From NCBI GenBank assembly GCA_037013685.1, contig CM072885.1, positions 69,295,785-69,359,784 of the forward strand: a stretch of 64,000 nt of DNA, read 5' to 3'. The DNA is from Acridotheres tristis (taxonomy: Eukaryota > Chordata > Aves > Passeriformes > Sturnidae). Positions 1-12,564 of this stretch are shown here, piece after piece; position 1 is the stretch's first letter; the number at the start of each line of letters is the position of its first letter. The translations under genes were made by a program, and so were the position numbers. The notes below the pieces were generated by a model, which did not search any database, was not told the DNA's origin, and was given only the letters and a program-made list of their open reading frames with translations.

Positions 1-2691
1 GGGGATTTGGAATTAAATCTATGGCAGGACTTTGGCTCTGTGCAAACTCCTCAGGAGCTGTCACACAAACAATATTTCTGTAAGTTAGGTAAAGCCTCAG
101 TTTGCACACATTGTGGTTTTAGAGATAACATTTCCTTTCAGTACAATTTTCCCATTCTGCTTTAAATGAAGAGGCACAGACTGCTCCAGCCCTGCCAGGC
201 GCCTGCTGCACCTGCAGACGTCAGGGGCTGTGCAGGGAGAAGAGACCTACAACACCTGTGGGTTCTTCCCTTCCCTCAGGGATCAAATCAGCTCCGTGGA
301 GATACAGACACTCCTCAGGGCAATTCCACAAAAACAGACACATTAAAAAGTCACCTACCATAATTGCAAATAGCAATTTTGTGGGTTTGTTGTCTACTCC
401 TACGCATGAGCAGAGAAAATCAGAATAATGAAGAGTTACACCACACTCCAAAGTACTAATATGGCAAAAAATGAAGATAAGGGAGCCTGAACATAACTCC
501 ACAAACTGAATTTCCTAAACCAAAGATCGACCACCCACACAGTGAATGCCCCTGAAGGCAATATCTGCCCTCAGCTAAGAAAGTTCTGCTTGGGTGGTAA
601 ACAACACACCAGAGAAGAGGAAAAAGGATTTCTCTCACACTCCAAAACCCTACTTCTACAATACAGGGCAAACTATTTTTTATTTTAGTTAACTAGTAAT
701 TATAGGAACCTCAAGTTTTACATCACTACTTTGAATCAATGCAAAAGCTTCAATAGTCACAAAGTTCCTCCTGAGAAATCAACTTTCTTACTGGAATCTC
801 AAAAAAAAAAAAAAAACCACACCAAACCAAAAAACCAAACCTCAAACAGTCAAATGCAATCATGCTGATATCACTCAGATTTTTTTAATCATTAAGACTT
901 TGGAATCCTGGTAGTTTTAGATTTAGATTAAGACTCCTGGTGGAGGGAAAAAGGTTACCTTATATTGGGTAAAAAGAATCTTTAGTTGAGAAGGAGAAAA
1001 GATGGATAAAGGGTACAAACACCATCTGCACTCATATTCAGAGTCAAACTAGATCATTTGCTAAGGCTGCTTTAGGGCTGCTGAAATCTTGGAATGAAGT
1101 TTTACAGAATATGATATTTTAATTGGAACACCAACTAATTTAAATACATTATTAATTTCTTACTTCAATTCACTCATTAAACAAATGAGCTTTGTGAGAA
1201 GCTCACATTTCTTTGTGAGAAATGAGCTGCTTCTGAGAAATCACTAAATGCCTTGAAGTGTTCAACACATAAGACTACAACCAGTTTTTAGACCTGTTCT
1301 TTCTCTCTTTCTTACAAAAAATGAAGGAGGCACTTTAAGCACAAGTTTAAGAACCTTAAATCAGTTCTACAGAATCAGTGTAGGGCATGTTCATTCCAAC
1401 TCAACATTGTATGGGATGCAGGACTGTGGAGAGCCATATAGTAAGAAAACATAATTACATTTAGAGAAGTACATCCAGCAGCAGCCTGACAGTGCAGTAG
1501 GAAAGACCTTTCCACCCACACACAGCAGTTTTCACAAATGAATTTTGTGACTTTTCACAAGTCAACTCGTGGATGCTTCCTCCAAGGCAGTCAGGCTCTA
1601 GATGGGGCTGAGTAGACCCTGAGGGATGGTACTTACTGCTCTCCAACAACACAGCTCCTTCAGCTCTGGTGTCCCATCTTCTGTTTCTCCCTCTCATCCC
1701 CAAGCTGCATTATCTTTTAAATCTCACAAGGAACTCGCCAGAAGAGCTTTTCTCACCTGCAGTCCACCAAGGAGAGGTGGCATCACCAGAGGCAAGAGCA
1801 GGCAGGGCCAGAACCCCCTGACCCAGGCCTTAAGGAGAGATGGCACTGCAGGTTTGTAGGGTGGAAAATAGACTGCAAGACAATTGGCACCCCATGCCCC
1901 TCTCCCACACCATGCAGTGAGGGGGAATCCAAAGGAAAAGCCTCATACATTGTATTACACTGTGGTTACCTGCTGGGGGAACTCCCCACAGCTCTCAGGG
2001 CTGCAGGTCTCAGAATCCCTGTAGCACTGCTAAGCAACCCTAAAAATCAGCTTTCACCTCCACACTTGTGCTACATCTTCAAGACTACTCAGAAAAGAAG
2101 CCACCCCACAATGTCTCTGCTTCCATCACTTCCCTTCAGACCCTTCACCTCTCCTCACAGCTCAGCCTGGGAGTTACTGGGACTGATGCTGTGGGTCAAT
2201 GGACCCACTGTGTGACCTGTCAGGATGTTTATGTCTCATGTTTGAGTTAAGAGCAATTAAAATCTCCAAAGCAGAAACTGCAATAAAGTATCAGTCATTG
2301 GCAAAGTCAAGAACTTCCAACCTGAGCATTGCTTTCCCTGTGTGGCACCTGAAAGGTGAGAACTTTGGGTGTGGCAGTCAGGATGACATCATTATTGAAA
2401 TAAATAAAACAATGTTTTATTTGTCCCTTCCTGCACCTGGTGGCACTTACATGTCCTGTAGGCAGACGTTTCATTGTTGAGCTACAGAATTTTTTACAAA
2501 GCAAGGGCATCATTTTACAGGCAGGGAAACCAAGTATTTGATATATTCTGACATTTTAAATCCACATATCAAACCACAACCACTCAATTTTACTGTCTTC
2601 ATGAGAACTTGCCAAAGGCACAACTACTTTACATAACCAGTCATTACCGGAAAATAAAGAGAAACGGGATCAGACTTAAGAAGTTCCTTAC

Positions 2692-2740
2692 CTGAGGATA
2701 TTCTGAGCTGTGCCACTGTTGTCTGCAGCACTTCAGGTCT
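2692..2740 (-). other. Possible 49-bp 5' exon of the leftward gene
   Basis: Acceptor TTGCACTCTCAG and a perfect donor CCTCAG|GTAAGG border 49 bases on the minus strand. There is no ATG and no similarity I recognise to BID protein. It could be a 5' UTR exon or a chance pair of sites. Confidence 0.25.
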
Positions 2741-4464
2741 CTGAGAGTGCAAGCAAATACCACATCACAGAGCCCAAAGTCACCAAAAGTCACTCTACTT
2801 CTAGCCCATAAACCCAAAAGGAACTAAACAGCCCAGGGAAGAGATCTTGTTGGTGTGGAAAACCCACAGTGCTGAGATGAGTAAATAGGATCTTGTCATT
2901 ACCACAGGAAACCTGTCCCCATTGCTCCTTGCTCTGCAAAGGATTCACCAGCCTGTAACAGTGTTTAGAACATCCCAGGATTTTACCTCATTTGAGAATC
3001 ACTCCTAAAGTAGAATTTGCTTCCAGGCTTTGGAAAGAGAAGGAGGGTGGTGGGAGAAGAGAGATATTGCAATGTGTAAGACAGGGGAAGGATGGGCTCA
3101 ACAAGGAGCATGTATGGATGCACACACACACAATTGTGGAACTAAAGGATGGTTTGGTACATCTGGTTAACACCAAAGCTATTGGCTGGGGGAGTGTCAG
3201 CACTTTCCCTGCCACAGGGAACACTGCTACCAAACAAACTAAGGGTATTTTCCACCCATTGCCTCTGAGGGAGGATGCAACATCAAGAGCTTATTTTGGA
3301 AGTGGCAAAACTGACAAGCCATGAGGAGCATGACTGGAAACACCATCAGCTCAGTGGCCCAGAACAGGACACACCTCCTCCCCCAGTCACTTGCAGTTTA
3401 TTTGCTTGGCTCCTGTTAGTCAGGAATCGTGAGACTACCTAAAATCCAACCAGGACAACCTCTCCCTGATACTCCTAAGCAGGACAGTGGATTCCTTGAG
3501 GTTTTCAGCTTTTGTTTCTCTTCCTTTCAGCTTCTTTAGGATGCAAATAATGCCACTACCAACCTCTCCAGCAAGGGAAAACATAACCCAGCACCAACAC
3601 AAAGCCATTTACTCCTCATATTTTTGATGCAAAACATGATGAATACTTACTACTGCCTTAGCTGGGGCATTTTTACCTTTGGTTCTTTAGTTGCTTAGTA
3701 CAGAATTATCATCCCAGTCTGGACACCAAGCACTCTCAGCTGTCTATCTTGGCTTAGAAACACGTTGCACTCTTTGTTTAAAGGGGGTTTAATCATCCTT
3801 TTTAGAAGAAAAACTCTATTAGAGACAATTCTATAAAGGTGTCAGTTGGCCTTTTTGATAGAAATTTATTTAAGTTCTTGAAGGTCTTTTGCCTTTTCAT
3901 GATGACATGAATTGCAGCAATCTTCTGGTTATCAGGGCAGTACTTTTTGACTTCTTAGGAAGTCATTTGGCTCAAAAAGCTTTGGTGATCAGCCCCCACG
4001 CAGCACATGAATGAGCAAGAAGGAGCACTGTCAAATTACTAATGCTCTAAAAAACCAGGTAGGCAGGAACTTTTCATTAGTGTGGTTTCTGTATCAGATC
4101 AGTGACAGAGGCAGCACGACAACACTTTATTCTTTGGCAGTCAGCCTACAGACACAGCTGAGCTTAAACTGAGTCAGCAGGAAGTCTGCAGCTAGAATTT
4201 GAATTCAGTTAACTACAGCTAGAACCAAAGAGAATTTCCACATCTCCATGTTTGGGGCATAGCCACACCTAAGAGGCAAGGACAGGACTTGGATCTTGGC
4301 TATCAGAGTGCAGGCAGTTTCCTGGATCTGGCACTGGGCTGAGTTTTTCCCCTCTGGTGTTGGGTAAAGGAAATCCAGCCTGGTAAGGTCATCCTGCACT
4401 TCACCTTCTCAGTAAAGTTAGGAAAATCATCTTTCCTCAGCAAACCGTGATGAAAAGGCACCAT

Positions 4465-4480
4465 CACCACCACCACCACA
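4465..4480. repeat. Short CAC trinucleotide repeat
   Basis: ACCACCACCACCACAC-type run. It produces a string of histidines in one forward frame, but no gene context supports translation. Confidence 0.8.
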
Positions 4481-7400
4481 CAAGACTGCTGGTCTCTACA
4501 GGGCTAACTTCCTGTTCAAAATCTAACTATTTCAGCCCAGCAGCTGCAACAGACCATTGCTATAACGGCATAGTGCATGGCCAAGCAGTTCTTACCCTCC
4601 TAGAAATGATGGAAAGGCAGGAAGCACTGAGGAAGCACAGTTCCAGTGTTTTGACATTATCAAGGAAGGCCAAACAGACTGAGAGCAGGCAGCACTGGGA
4701 CAAACTCCAGCCATCACTGGTGATGTGCAAGTGACAGTGTCCAACCAGAGAAATGCAAGACTTGCTCCTGGATTTAGAGCATGCCCCAGCTGGGCCATAG
4801 GTATTGGACCCCTGCACTTTGGCAAAGCTGCTTTTGCACTGGAGCAGTGACAAAGTGCTCAGTTCCTGCAGCAGACACAGCCTCAGTGCTTGCTCTCAAC
4901 TCTCAACAGTGCTCTGAGAGTTGCAGGTGCCACTTGGACAGGCTCTGCCAGTCATAAGACCTCAGAAAGTGAGACTGGATACAAGAACTGCCATGCCACC
5001 TACAGGCAATCGTCCTGATTTTAGTTTTAATACATGTACTACTGTTCTGTGCCAACATGAATTAGGAAATAGCATGGCACGTGCCAGCCATAAATCAGAA
5101 AATCAGGAATGTAATTTTGCAGTTTGGATGCATTTCACAGCTGAGGCCAACAGTAAAGAGGAATGTAAATCTGTTTTTCCTTTGCCTGACTGGCAAGTTA
5201 GATGAGCAAAGCAAGAAACTGATCAGAAGTAATTAAAAAAAATAATTTAAGAAGACAGCTTTATGGACACAGGTGGCCCCTAGCAGTAGCATTCCCTCTG
5301 CCTTTCAGGCCATACGAGTAGGCAAGAACTCTCTCTCTAGACTGGTAAGCACCAGGAGTATCTGCTGCACTGCCTCCTGGAACAAAGAGAAGCTGTAAAG
5401 ATGTTTCAGCATGAAGTTTAAATACTGGATCAGAGCGGCCCATCAGAAATTACACATCCAAATAACACTTCAGCACTTTGGGAGCTCCCTGCTTAGCTAA
5501 AACAAGGGTGCTGATGCAACAGCCAGGATGGCACCCAGGGTGCAACAATTCAATGCACTGCACAATTTACTGGACAAGGGAATTCTCACAGCTGGTATTC
5601 CCCAGAATGTCTTCAGTGGAGCCTGCTCACCCTCTCAGACTCTAAACATTCAACATAAAAACACCCAGAGCATTTCTAGAGGAAGGGGTACAAAGACAAA
5701 TCTTCACAGCTGCATACTCATGTGCTCTGAGAGCATCCACAACCCTGTGTTAATATTTGACAGCTTTTCCAGAAGATGAAAGTGAATTTTCAACGGGCTC
5801 CCCTACTCCTAAACACCCAGTATATCAGAGACGTAAAAGTCTCTTATGCTCCTCACTTTAATGAAACAACTGTACACCAGCACAGACAGCCAGAGAAGAT
5901 CCCCAGAAGGAAAGTCTGACACAGATCCTTTGATTCCCTTCTCCCACTGTGCTGCACTGCAACCTCCATTCCCATCATGACAGTTAAACTGATGAAGCAG
6001 GTACAAAAATTAAGATAATCTTGAAGGAATCTCTTATGACAGGAGCCCAGAAATCCTCAAGGATCTTAAAAAGAACATTGTGCATCAAACCAGACAGCCA
6101 AAAATGATAATAACTCAAAGCAGCATTCATCACCCTGATCAAAGCCATTTGACAAGAGCACTGCATACACTGCAAGCAGAAAATAAAGTATCATCTCTTT
6201 TAAACACTTTTCACAACAATACAGAGCTAAGAAAATACTCCCTCTCAGAGAAATGCTCCAGGAGCCATTTGAGAACTGTGACAGGAAAATTGCAAATAGA
6301 TGCCTGCAGGAGTACACATTTCCTAGTGCCAGGCAAACAGGAGATACCTCAGCACATTACTTCTTCCACTCAACACTTACAGCCTCACTTAGCTGTGAAA
6401 AAGTGTCTGTTCTTATAAGAGAAAACACATGACTCTGCATGAAACAAAGCAAAACCATTTTGCTTTCAGTTCTACTTTAGGAGGAACAGGCTGATGTTGA
6501 AACACAGGAAGAGCTTACAAACCCAAAACACAGCAACTGCTGACCTAAGTGGATTTGTTTTGTGTGGCTGTCAATCTAAATGTATTACAGCAATTACACT
6601 GAACAACCAGAAGCTATACTTACCAAGGAACATGTGTCTTTTAAAGATGAAGGAAATAGCCCAAAATATTTGAGAGACATGGGTATTGCCCATTCTATAA
6701 ATAGTAGTAAGAGCACTACAAACTGGCCAAAGGTCACAGTCACAGCATTTTACCAGGAAATAGAGCAGGTTTGCAGACATTTAAACAAAAATCCAACGTC
6801 CATGTGAGCCATGACTGCACGCACAGTGCAGTTCCCCTGCTCATACTTCAGTGAAGCTGAATAAAAGTTCTTAGAGTTTAAAGGAAAGTGGGGAGGAAGC
6901 TACTGAGGTAGGAGGAGCCTAAAGCTACAATGACACTGTCCTCTTGCGAGAGAAAGAGCAGAATTCCCAGAATGCATGAAGGGATTTCCTCATGTTTGCC
7001 TGCAAGGCCAGTCCAGCCAAAGCCCACAGGGCCAAGCAGCACCTCCAAGCAGGGCCATGGTGATGCAAAGGGACAGGGAAAGCAGCAGACTGGATCAGGA
7101 TCAGAAGTCACCAAGTGCCCAAAGCAGTGCTAACAATGTTCCCAGCCACGGGGCTAACTCAAGGGGAAGGGGCTGAAGGATTCTTGGAGCAGCTGTTGCC
7201 AAGAAGGGTGTGAAGAGGACATCAACACAGTCCTGTGCTCTGCAATGAGCAACTGCTTCACAAAGCACCCAGGAGGAAATCCCTGACATCCCAGCCAGGT
7301 GGAAGGAGGTGCCAAATCTACACCACTGGCAGCTCCAGAGTCCTGTTCCCTTCCTGTTCCAAGTGCAGATTGGGCAACAGCAGGATGTCAGGACATGATT

Positions 7401-9790
7401 CACTTCAGACATCTGGTACAAATCAAGGCAATCACAGAAGCTCAACAGATTGCTACCAAACCTAAAGAATGACACTGGATACTGTGACTCAGCATTTTTT
7501 AATACATTTTACCCCTCATTTCCCTATATCCTGCCTATCTTGTCTGGGTCAAAAAACAAAAAATCAAATTTGTAAAATCTCTGAGGAAGGGATCACCTAT
7601 GCACATAATAATCATTACTGATAAGCTTTAATTAAAGCTGAACTCAGCCTCCTGCAAGCTCCTCCAACCCCAAGCAAAGCCATCCAAAACAAAAAGGGGC
7701 TCAGACTTCCAAGAGTTTTGCACCTTCGGCTAAATCACAAGCGCCACTCACTAATTAGAAATACTTTCACATACTTGGCTTTGCATAGGGCACAGATATG
7801 CAGGTAATTCCAGCCCCCAAAACTCTTGTAATCTGACACAGACAAAAAGCCACAGCATGCCAAGAAAAAAAGGAGAAGACGGCTCCTTGAGAAAAAAAAC
7901 GACCCAAAAAACCAACCCAAAACTTATAAGAAATTCTGCTCTTCCACTCATCTAGGAACTGCTAAGCAATGAAAATGAAACCTGCCCATCTGTACAAATT
8001 CCCCTCAACGCAGAAACCGCAGACCAGGCTGGCGGTGTCCTGCTGAGGAGTTCATACCCACAGGCCAAAGGAGCTGCTTTGTCAAGGAACCAGAATCCTC
8101 AGACTGCTCCTCCACAGTCACACCAGCAGTCCTTTGCACCAGGAACAGAAACTTGTTCAGAGTTAGAGACGGTCCCTTCTCCCCCATCCAATGACTTCCA
8201 AGCACCAGGCTGCTCCAGGAAGGTCTCCAAAGGTGACAGTCACTAGATTTATGTGTCTGCCTGCTTCTACTCTAAATATTTTCATTCTGTTACAGAAAGA
8301 AAAACAAAAAACTATTTGATCTGTCAGCTCCTCAGACTCCTGCTGAGCGTGGATGACTCTTGTTATCCTGTTACACAGGAAAAACACAAACACAATATAG
8401 GGAAACACGGCATGAATGACCTCAGATGAGAGTGTTCAGCGAATACACACACAGAGCCCATGTCATCCCCTAATTATCTATCACAGTTCTTACTAGTTTG
8501 GGATCTAACAAAAATAAAAAGCCACACTGAGCACCTTTACAAGGCCCTGACATTATCCAGAGGTGTAGTGTCCCGGTTGTGGGTTCAGGCATGCCCAGAT
8601 CCCGGGAGCACAGCCTGCAGGTTTGCACAGGCAGCCCTGGTGCAGTGTGGCACTGCTGTGCTGCCTGTGCAGTGAGAGACTGACCTCAACTCGCAGTCTC
8701 AGCTGGCCTAATCTGGTTTTAAGAAACTGGGAGGGCAGGAACCCAACAAAACCACCTAACAAAAAAAATTAGTCACATTTTTTCTTCCTAAATTCAGCAA
8801 ATGTCACCAGGTGCAAACAAGAAGGCGCTGACAAATCAGAAGGGGAGGATTTTCACACCAGCCTGCCTTGGTACAGGGCAGCCTATCCACAAGGTTTACC
8901 ATCACCTGTTACACTCTGCACAGTCAAGTGTTTTGCCTCAGTGGGTAGCCCTGCCAGCTACCTCTAATGAAAGACAAGAGGCCTAAAAAGGGAGACAAGA
9001 AAATGGAAAGAGACAGGTTGCAGAAATCCAAGCAAATAACAGAGTGCTAGAATGCTACTTTTTATACAATGCATTTCCCCAGTGTTTCTGTGTAACACCA
9101 GTGGCACAGAAAAGATCTCCAGGAATACCTGTTGCAAAGTTACCCTAAAGAAGACACTGAACAGCACTAAACTCATGTAAAGAGGTTGCAAAAGAGAGGA
9201 AAGAAAAACCCCCACAGAGAAAACCCCTTCTTTTTAAATAACACCTTTTAAGATGCTATGCTTCCACAGGCAGGTGAAAACAGTTTCAGTCTGATTAGTG
9301 ACAAGAAGTTATAACAGAACAAAAACCACTCTTCCCCACAGGTGGACTTTTGCAAAAAGTCCTTTACCAAAAAAAACAAACCAAAACAAAAATTTCAAAA
9401 ATAATTTCCTGTCGGGGAATCACTTTGCTCTTTCCTCCAACAAACACTTTAACCGTTTTGAACAGATAACAAGTATCTCATGACGAGATTATGGCCCAGA
9501 GACATAAAGAAAAGCTCACCATTTCTGAATGAAGACTTGAGTGATTTAAATAACTCTGAGGCACTACACCTTTTTTTTTTTTTTAATTAAAGCTACAAAA
9601 TAGTATTGTTTAAAAGAAGACAAGAACATCCCCCCCTCACCAAACCCACCAGCTTCCGAGCCACTGTCACCCCACTGGTACATCACCAGAACACGTAACT
9701 TACAGAAATACTCTTTAAGGAAGGAGAGCTGCTCACTCCCTTCCCTTCCACTTCACACACTGTCAGTGTCCTGCTCCAGCCTTCACTCAC

Positions 9791-9831
9791 CCTGAATCCA
9801 ACACATCCGTGTGTCACGGGGAATGTGAGCG
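9791..9831 (-). other. Possible small 5' exon of the leftward gene
   Basis: A 41-bp stretch with acceptor CCCTTTGTTTCCCGTGAGCAG and donor TTCAGG|GTGAGT on the minus strand. It contains one ATG (M C W I Q) near its end. It may be a 5' UTR exon of BID. There is no independent proof. Confidence 0.25.
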
Positions 9832-9915
9832 CTGCTCACGGGAAACAAAGGGACACCTCAACAGGCAGCCACAGACACCTGCAGCTTCGGGCAAGGCAAG
9901 GAGAGAAAAGCTTAC

Positions 9916-10063
9916 CCTGAATTGACTCGCCTGTATCAATCACCGGCTCTTCCTAAAAAACTTTTAGAAATCTTTCCTCGCCTCGCTTCCTTGCTGGAGC
10001 TGCCACTCCCACATCCCTCTGCTGCTGGAAGGCTGAGGCAAGCGCTCGTCCCTCTGGAGTCGC
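9916..10063 (-). other. Possible alternative 5' exon of the leftward gene
   Basis: A minus-strand donor TTCAGG|GTAAGC ends at 9,916 on the shore of the CpG island. An acceptor-like AACCCTGTAG lies just above 10,063, but the exon could also start from its own promoter. No recognisable coding sequence. Confidence 0.25.
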
Positions 10064-10766
10064 CACTACAGGGTTAACTCCTTCCTCTCCCCTGCCCGGC
10101 CAACACCGCTCGTGTCTGTCTAACAGCTCTCACTAGAAATTGAGGGCGAGATGACTGCACTTTACCACACAGTCCAAAGGCAAAGAGAACTTGCTGCGGT
10201 TTTATGAAATAGCACCTGAGCAGGAGGGAGGCCAGGGAAGAGGGGGAGGCGCGGAGCCGCTCGATCCCGCCGGGGGAAGCAGCAGCAAAGGGGCCGGAGC
10301 CGATGGCAGAGCGGGGCCATCCCTCCCAGCACGGGCGAGGAGGGACGAGCGGGACAGCGGCTGAGCAGCAAACCGAGCAAAAGAACAAACAACCGCACCG
10401 CTGAAACGCAAGGCCGGTTTCGGCGGGCAGAAAGGAACCGCGAGATCGGCCGGGAGGCGGAGGAGTTTCCAGCACTCAGAAAAGAAAGCAGAACGCGCAC
10501 ACAGAACCCCGTGGGGTCACTGCACCCAAACAGGCTTGGGGGGCTGCGAGCTGCAGCCGGCACCTCCGGCCCGGCGCTGATGCCCCGCGGCCCAGGAGCC
10601 AGCGGGCCCGACCTCGCCACAGCTGCACCGGCGCTTCCCGGGCGGGCCCGCGCAGCGCCGAGCCCCGAGGCGCGCCCAGAACGCCGCCCATGCACAACCC
10701 GCGAGCTTCACGCCCGACGCCGTGTCCCCACCGAACCGGGACCGGGGAACCACAGGTAACACTCAC

Positions 10767-10830
10767 CGGCACCGCGGAACTGCCGCTCTGCAGCGTTCGG
10801 CGCTCCCCGCCGCGCTATTTGAGCGCTGCC
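10767..10830 (-). other. BID: Probable 5' non-coding first exon of BID
   Basis: The 3' border is fixed by donor GCCG|GTGAGT at 10,767; the 5' border is a guess because the start site cannot be read from sequence. No ATG lies in this stretch, as expected for a non-coding first exon. The identity rests on gene order next to MICAL3, not on protein sequence. Confidence 0.4.
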
Positions 10831-10836
10831 CGGCCC

Positions 10837-10847
10837 GGCCCCGCCCC
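10837..10847 (-). promoter_or_regulatory. GC box (Sp/KLF-type site)
   Basis: GGGGCGGGGCC on the minus strand, 70 bases upstream of the predicted first-exon donor. It agrees with the Sp1-family consensus. It supports the minus-strand promoter call but is common in CpG islands. Confidence 0.5.
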
Positions 10848-11133
10848 ACGGGGGGGAACGGGGGGGAACGCGCGGCACGCGCTCGGTGTGGGCCCGGCCC
10901 AGCGGCCGCGCGGGCTGAGGGCGTGAGGGCTCGGGGATCCTCCCGGGAATCGTGCCGGGCCTCGGGATCCGCCCCGGCCCCGAATCCCGACAGCCATCCC
11001 AGTTCTGGAAGACTGATGGGTGCCGACCTGCTGGCGCTGCTTGGCCAAAGGCTCCTTGCACCTCATTTATAGTTACTTCTCTCCCTGCCAGATGAATGCA
11101 GGTTTTTCGCTTAAAATCGTTTTAGGGGCTTAA

Positions 11134-11458
11134 AATCACAGAATCACAAAACTAATTAGGTTGGAAAAGACCTCTGAGATCATCGGCTCCATCCTGTGAC
11201 CACACACACCATGTCACGCAAACCTTGGCACTCGGTGCCACCTCCAGCCTTTCCTTAAACGCTTCCAGGGACAGTGACACCACCACTCCCTGGGCAGCTC
11301 ACGCCAATCTCTAATCACCTTTCTGTGAAGAAACTACTCCCAGTGTTCAACCCGAACCTCCCCTGGTGCTATTTAAGATTTGGTGCACTCATTCTGTCAC
11401 TTGTTTCCTGGGAGAAGAGACCAGCCCCCACCTTGCTACAACCTCCTTTCAAGTCTAG
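11134..11458 (-). mobile_element. CR1 LINE, 5'-truncated 3' end
   Basis: The plus strand starts ATCACAGAATCACAAAACT, then GGTTGGAAAAGACCTCTGAG and continues through TTCCAGGGACAGTGACACCA to GGGAGAAGAGACCAGCCCCC. This is the reverse complement of the well-known bird CR1 3' region, so the element points to the minus strand. It is heavily 5'-truncated, as most CR1 copies are, and has no coding capacity. It lies only about 150 bp upstream of the CpG island. Confidence 0.85.
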
Positions 11459-12541
11459 TAATACAGTCCTACTTCAACTAATTCCTATTTAATATAGACT
11501 TACAGTTCAACATAGCTCTGTTTAGAGCAATGCTTAGCTGGTATTCAGTACGGGTGTCCTTCCTACCATGGCCAGTGACGGTGCCACGCTCAGGCTTTGG
11601 ATGGCCCCATGGAGTGTGCCAAGGGTGCTTTTTAAAGTTCCTGGGATTCTCCAAAACAAAGTGAATCAATTCTGATTCAGGTTTGAGTCATGTTGGTCAA
11701 CCCACCGGGTGGCTTCCCGCTAGGAATGGTGTTAAAATTTCAGGGAACTGAAGTTTCTGTTTCCTCAAACTGTTTAGCTTTGTCCTGTAAAGGCAGCACT
11801 TCCTCAAGCAGCACTGTCCCTCTCTCCTTTCTGCACAAAGTGCGGGGTTTGGTTTTTGTTTTTGAGAAATCGCTTTGAGGCTTTTTATATCTTTCTATTT
11901 CTGTTGTCTGAGTAACGAGTTATATATTTGTACAGAACATGTGAATAATAAAACAGAGATATTATCTTTTGCTTACAGAAAGTCATATGATTCCTGCACT
12001 TGAGACATGCAGAAAACCACCACACACTCAGCAGGTGAGGAAATACTAGTTTGTCTACTTCCCTGATATCTGCAGGCGCTCACACTCTTCCCAAGGTGCC
12101 AAGGCAAGCCGGGTACTTTTTCCGGAGCTGGTTTCTGGAGCAGGGAGGTTTTTTGTTCCTTATTTTGAGTGCTGTGTAAAAGATGCAGGCTAAGGAAAGA
12201 TGCAACTCTTCATCGTACCCATCAAGTAATATCTATAAAACGAAGCATAAATCTATATAATGATGCATAATATCTATAAAGTGAAGAGGCCCCTTCTTCC
12301 CTGTGGCTCCAGGAGGAGATGCAGTCACATGCCAGCATTGTTGCTTTCACCCATTGCCACCTATAGGGTCGTTTGTCTGGTAACTGCTCCGTTGCTACTG
12401 ATGCTTAGGATTTACAGCAGGAAGATACACTCAGGCAGGACCTGCTGGAATTCTTAAGAGATGTGTAGCCAGGTAGAATCCCTACAGGATTAGGTTTGCA
12501 TTCTCCAATACATGGGACTTAAAAATGCAATTGCTAATGTA

Positions 12542-12564
12542 GACAGCAATTAGCAATTGCTGTC
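12542..12564. repeat. Perfect inverted repeat, 10-bp arms
   Basis: GACAGCAATT, spacer AGC, AATTGCTGTC. The arms are exact reverse complements. The preceding bases GCAATTGCTAAT add a partial third copy. No gene context explains it. Confidence 0.9.

Larger units (their letters stand above)
1..9790. other. Non-coding region, probably BID intron 1
   Basis: I looked on both strands for BID protein blocks (the BH3 core LAQVGD-type motif, the caspase-site loop LQTDG, the C-terminal VNFINQNL) and found none. All long reading frames here lack splice context or recognisable domains. It contains poly-A (796-814), CA (3,121-3,132), a CAC repeat (4,465-4,480) and a T run (9,571-9,582). The BID coding exons would then lie left of the window. 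Confidence 0.45.
10160..10990. promoter_or_regulatory. BID: CpG island, probable BID promoter
   Basis: About 830 bp of very GC-rich, CpG-dense sequence in an otherwise AT-leaning region. It contains a GC box (GGGGCGGGGCC on the minus strand, 10,837-10,847) and a weak TATA-like CAAATAG (minus, 10,815-10,821). The strong minus-strand donor GCCG|GTGAGT lies just downstream. In vertebrates BID follows MICAL3 in the same orientation, which makes BID the expected owner. The island could also start antisense transcripts; a plus-strand donor-like ACAG|GTAACA lies at 10,754. Confidence 0.6.

Noticed and set aside
4447..4734. Forward frame starting MMKRHHHHHHH, resembling a His-tag
   Set aside because: The histidines come from a short natural CAC repeat; no vector sequence surrounds it.
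10074..10772. Several long minus-strand and plus-strand frames in the CpG island (up to 177 codons)
   Set aside because: They are Arg/Pro/Ala-rich frames typical of CpG-rich DNA, overlap one another in all frames and show no family motif.
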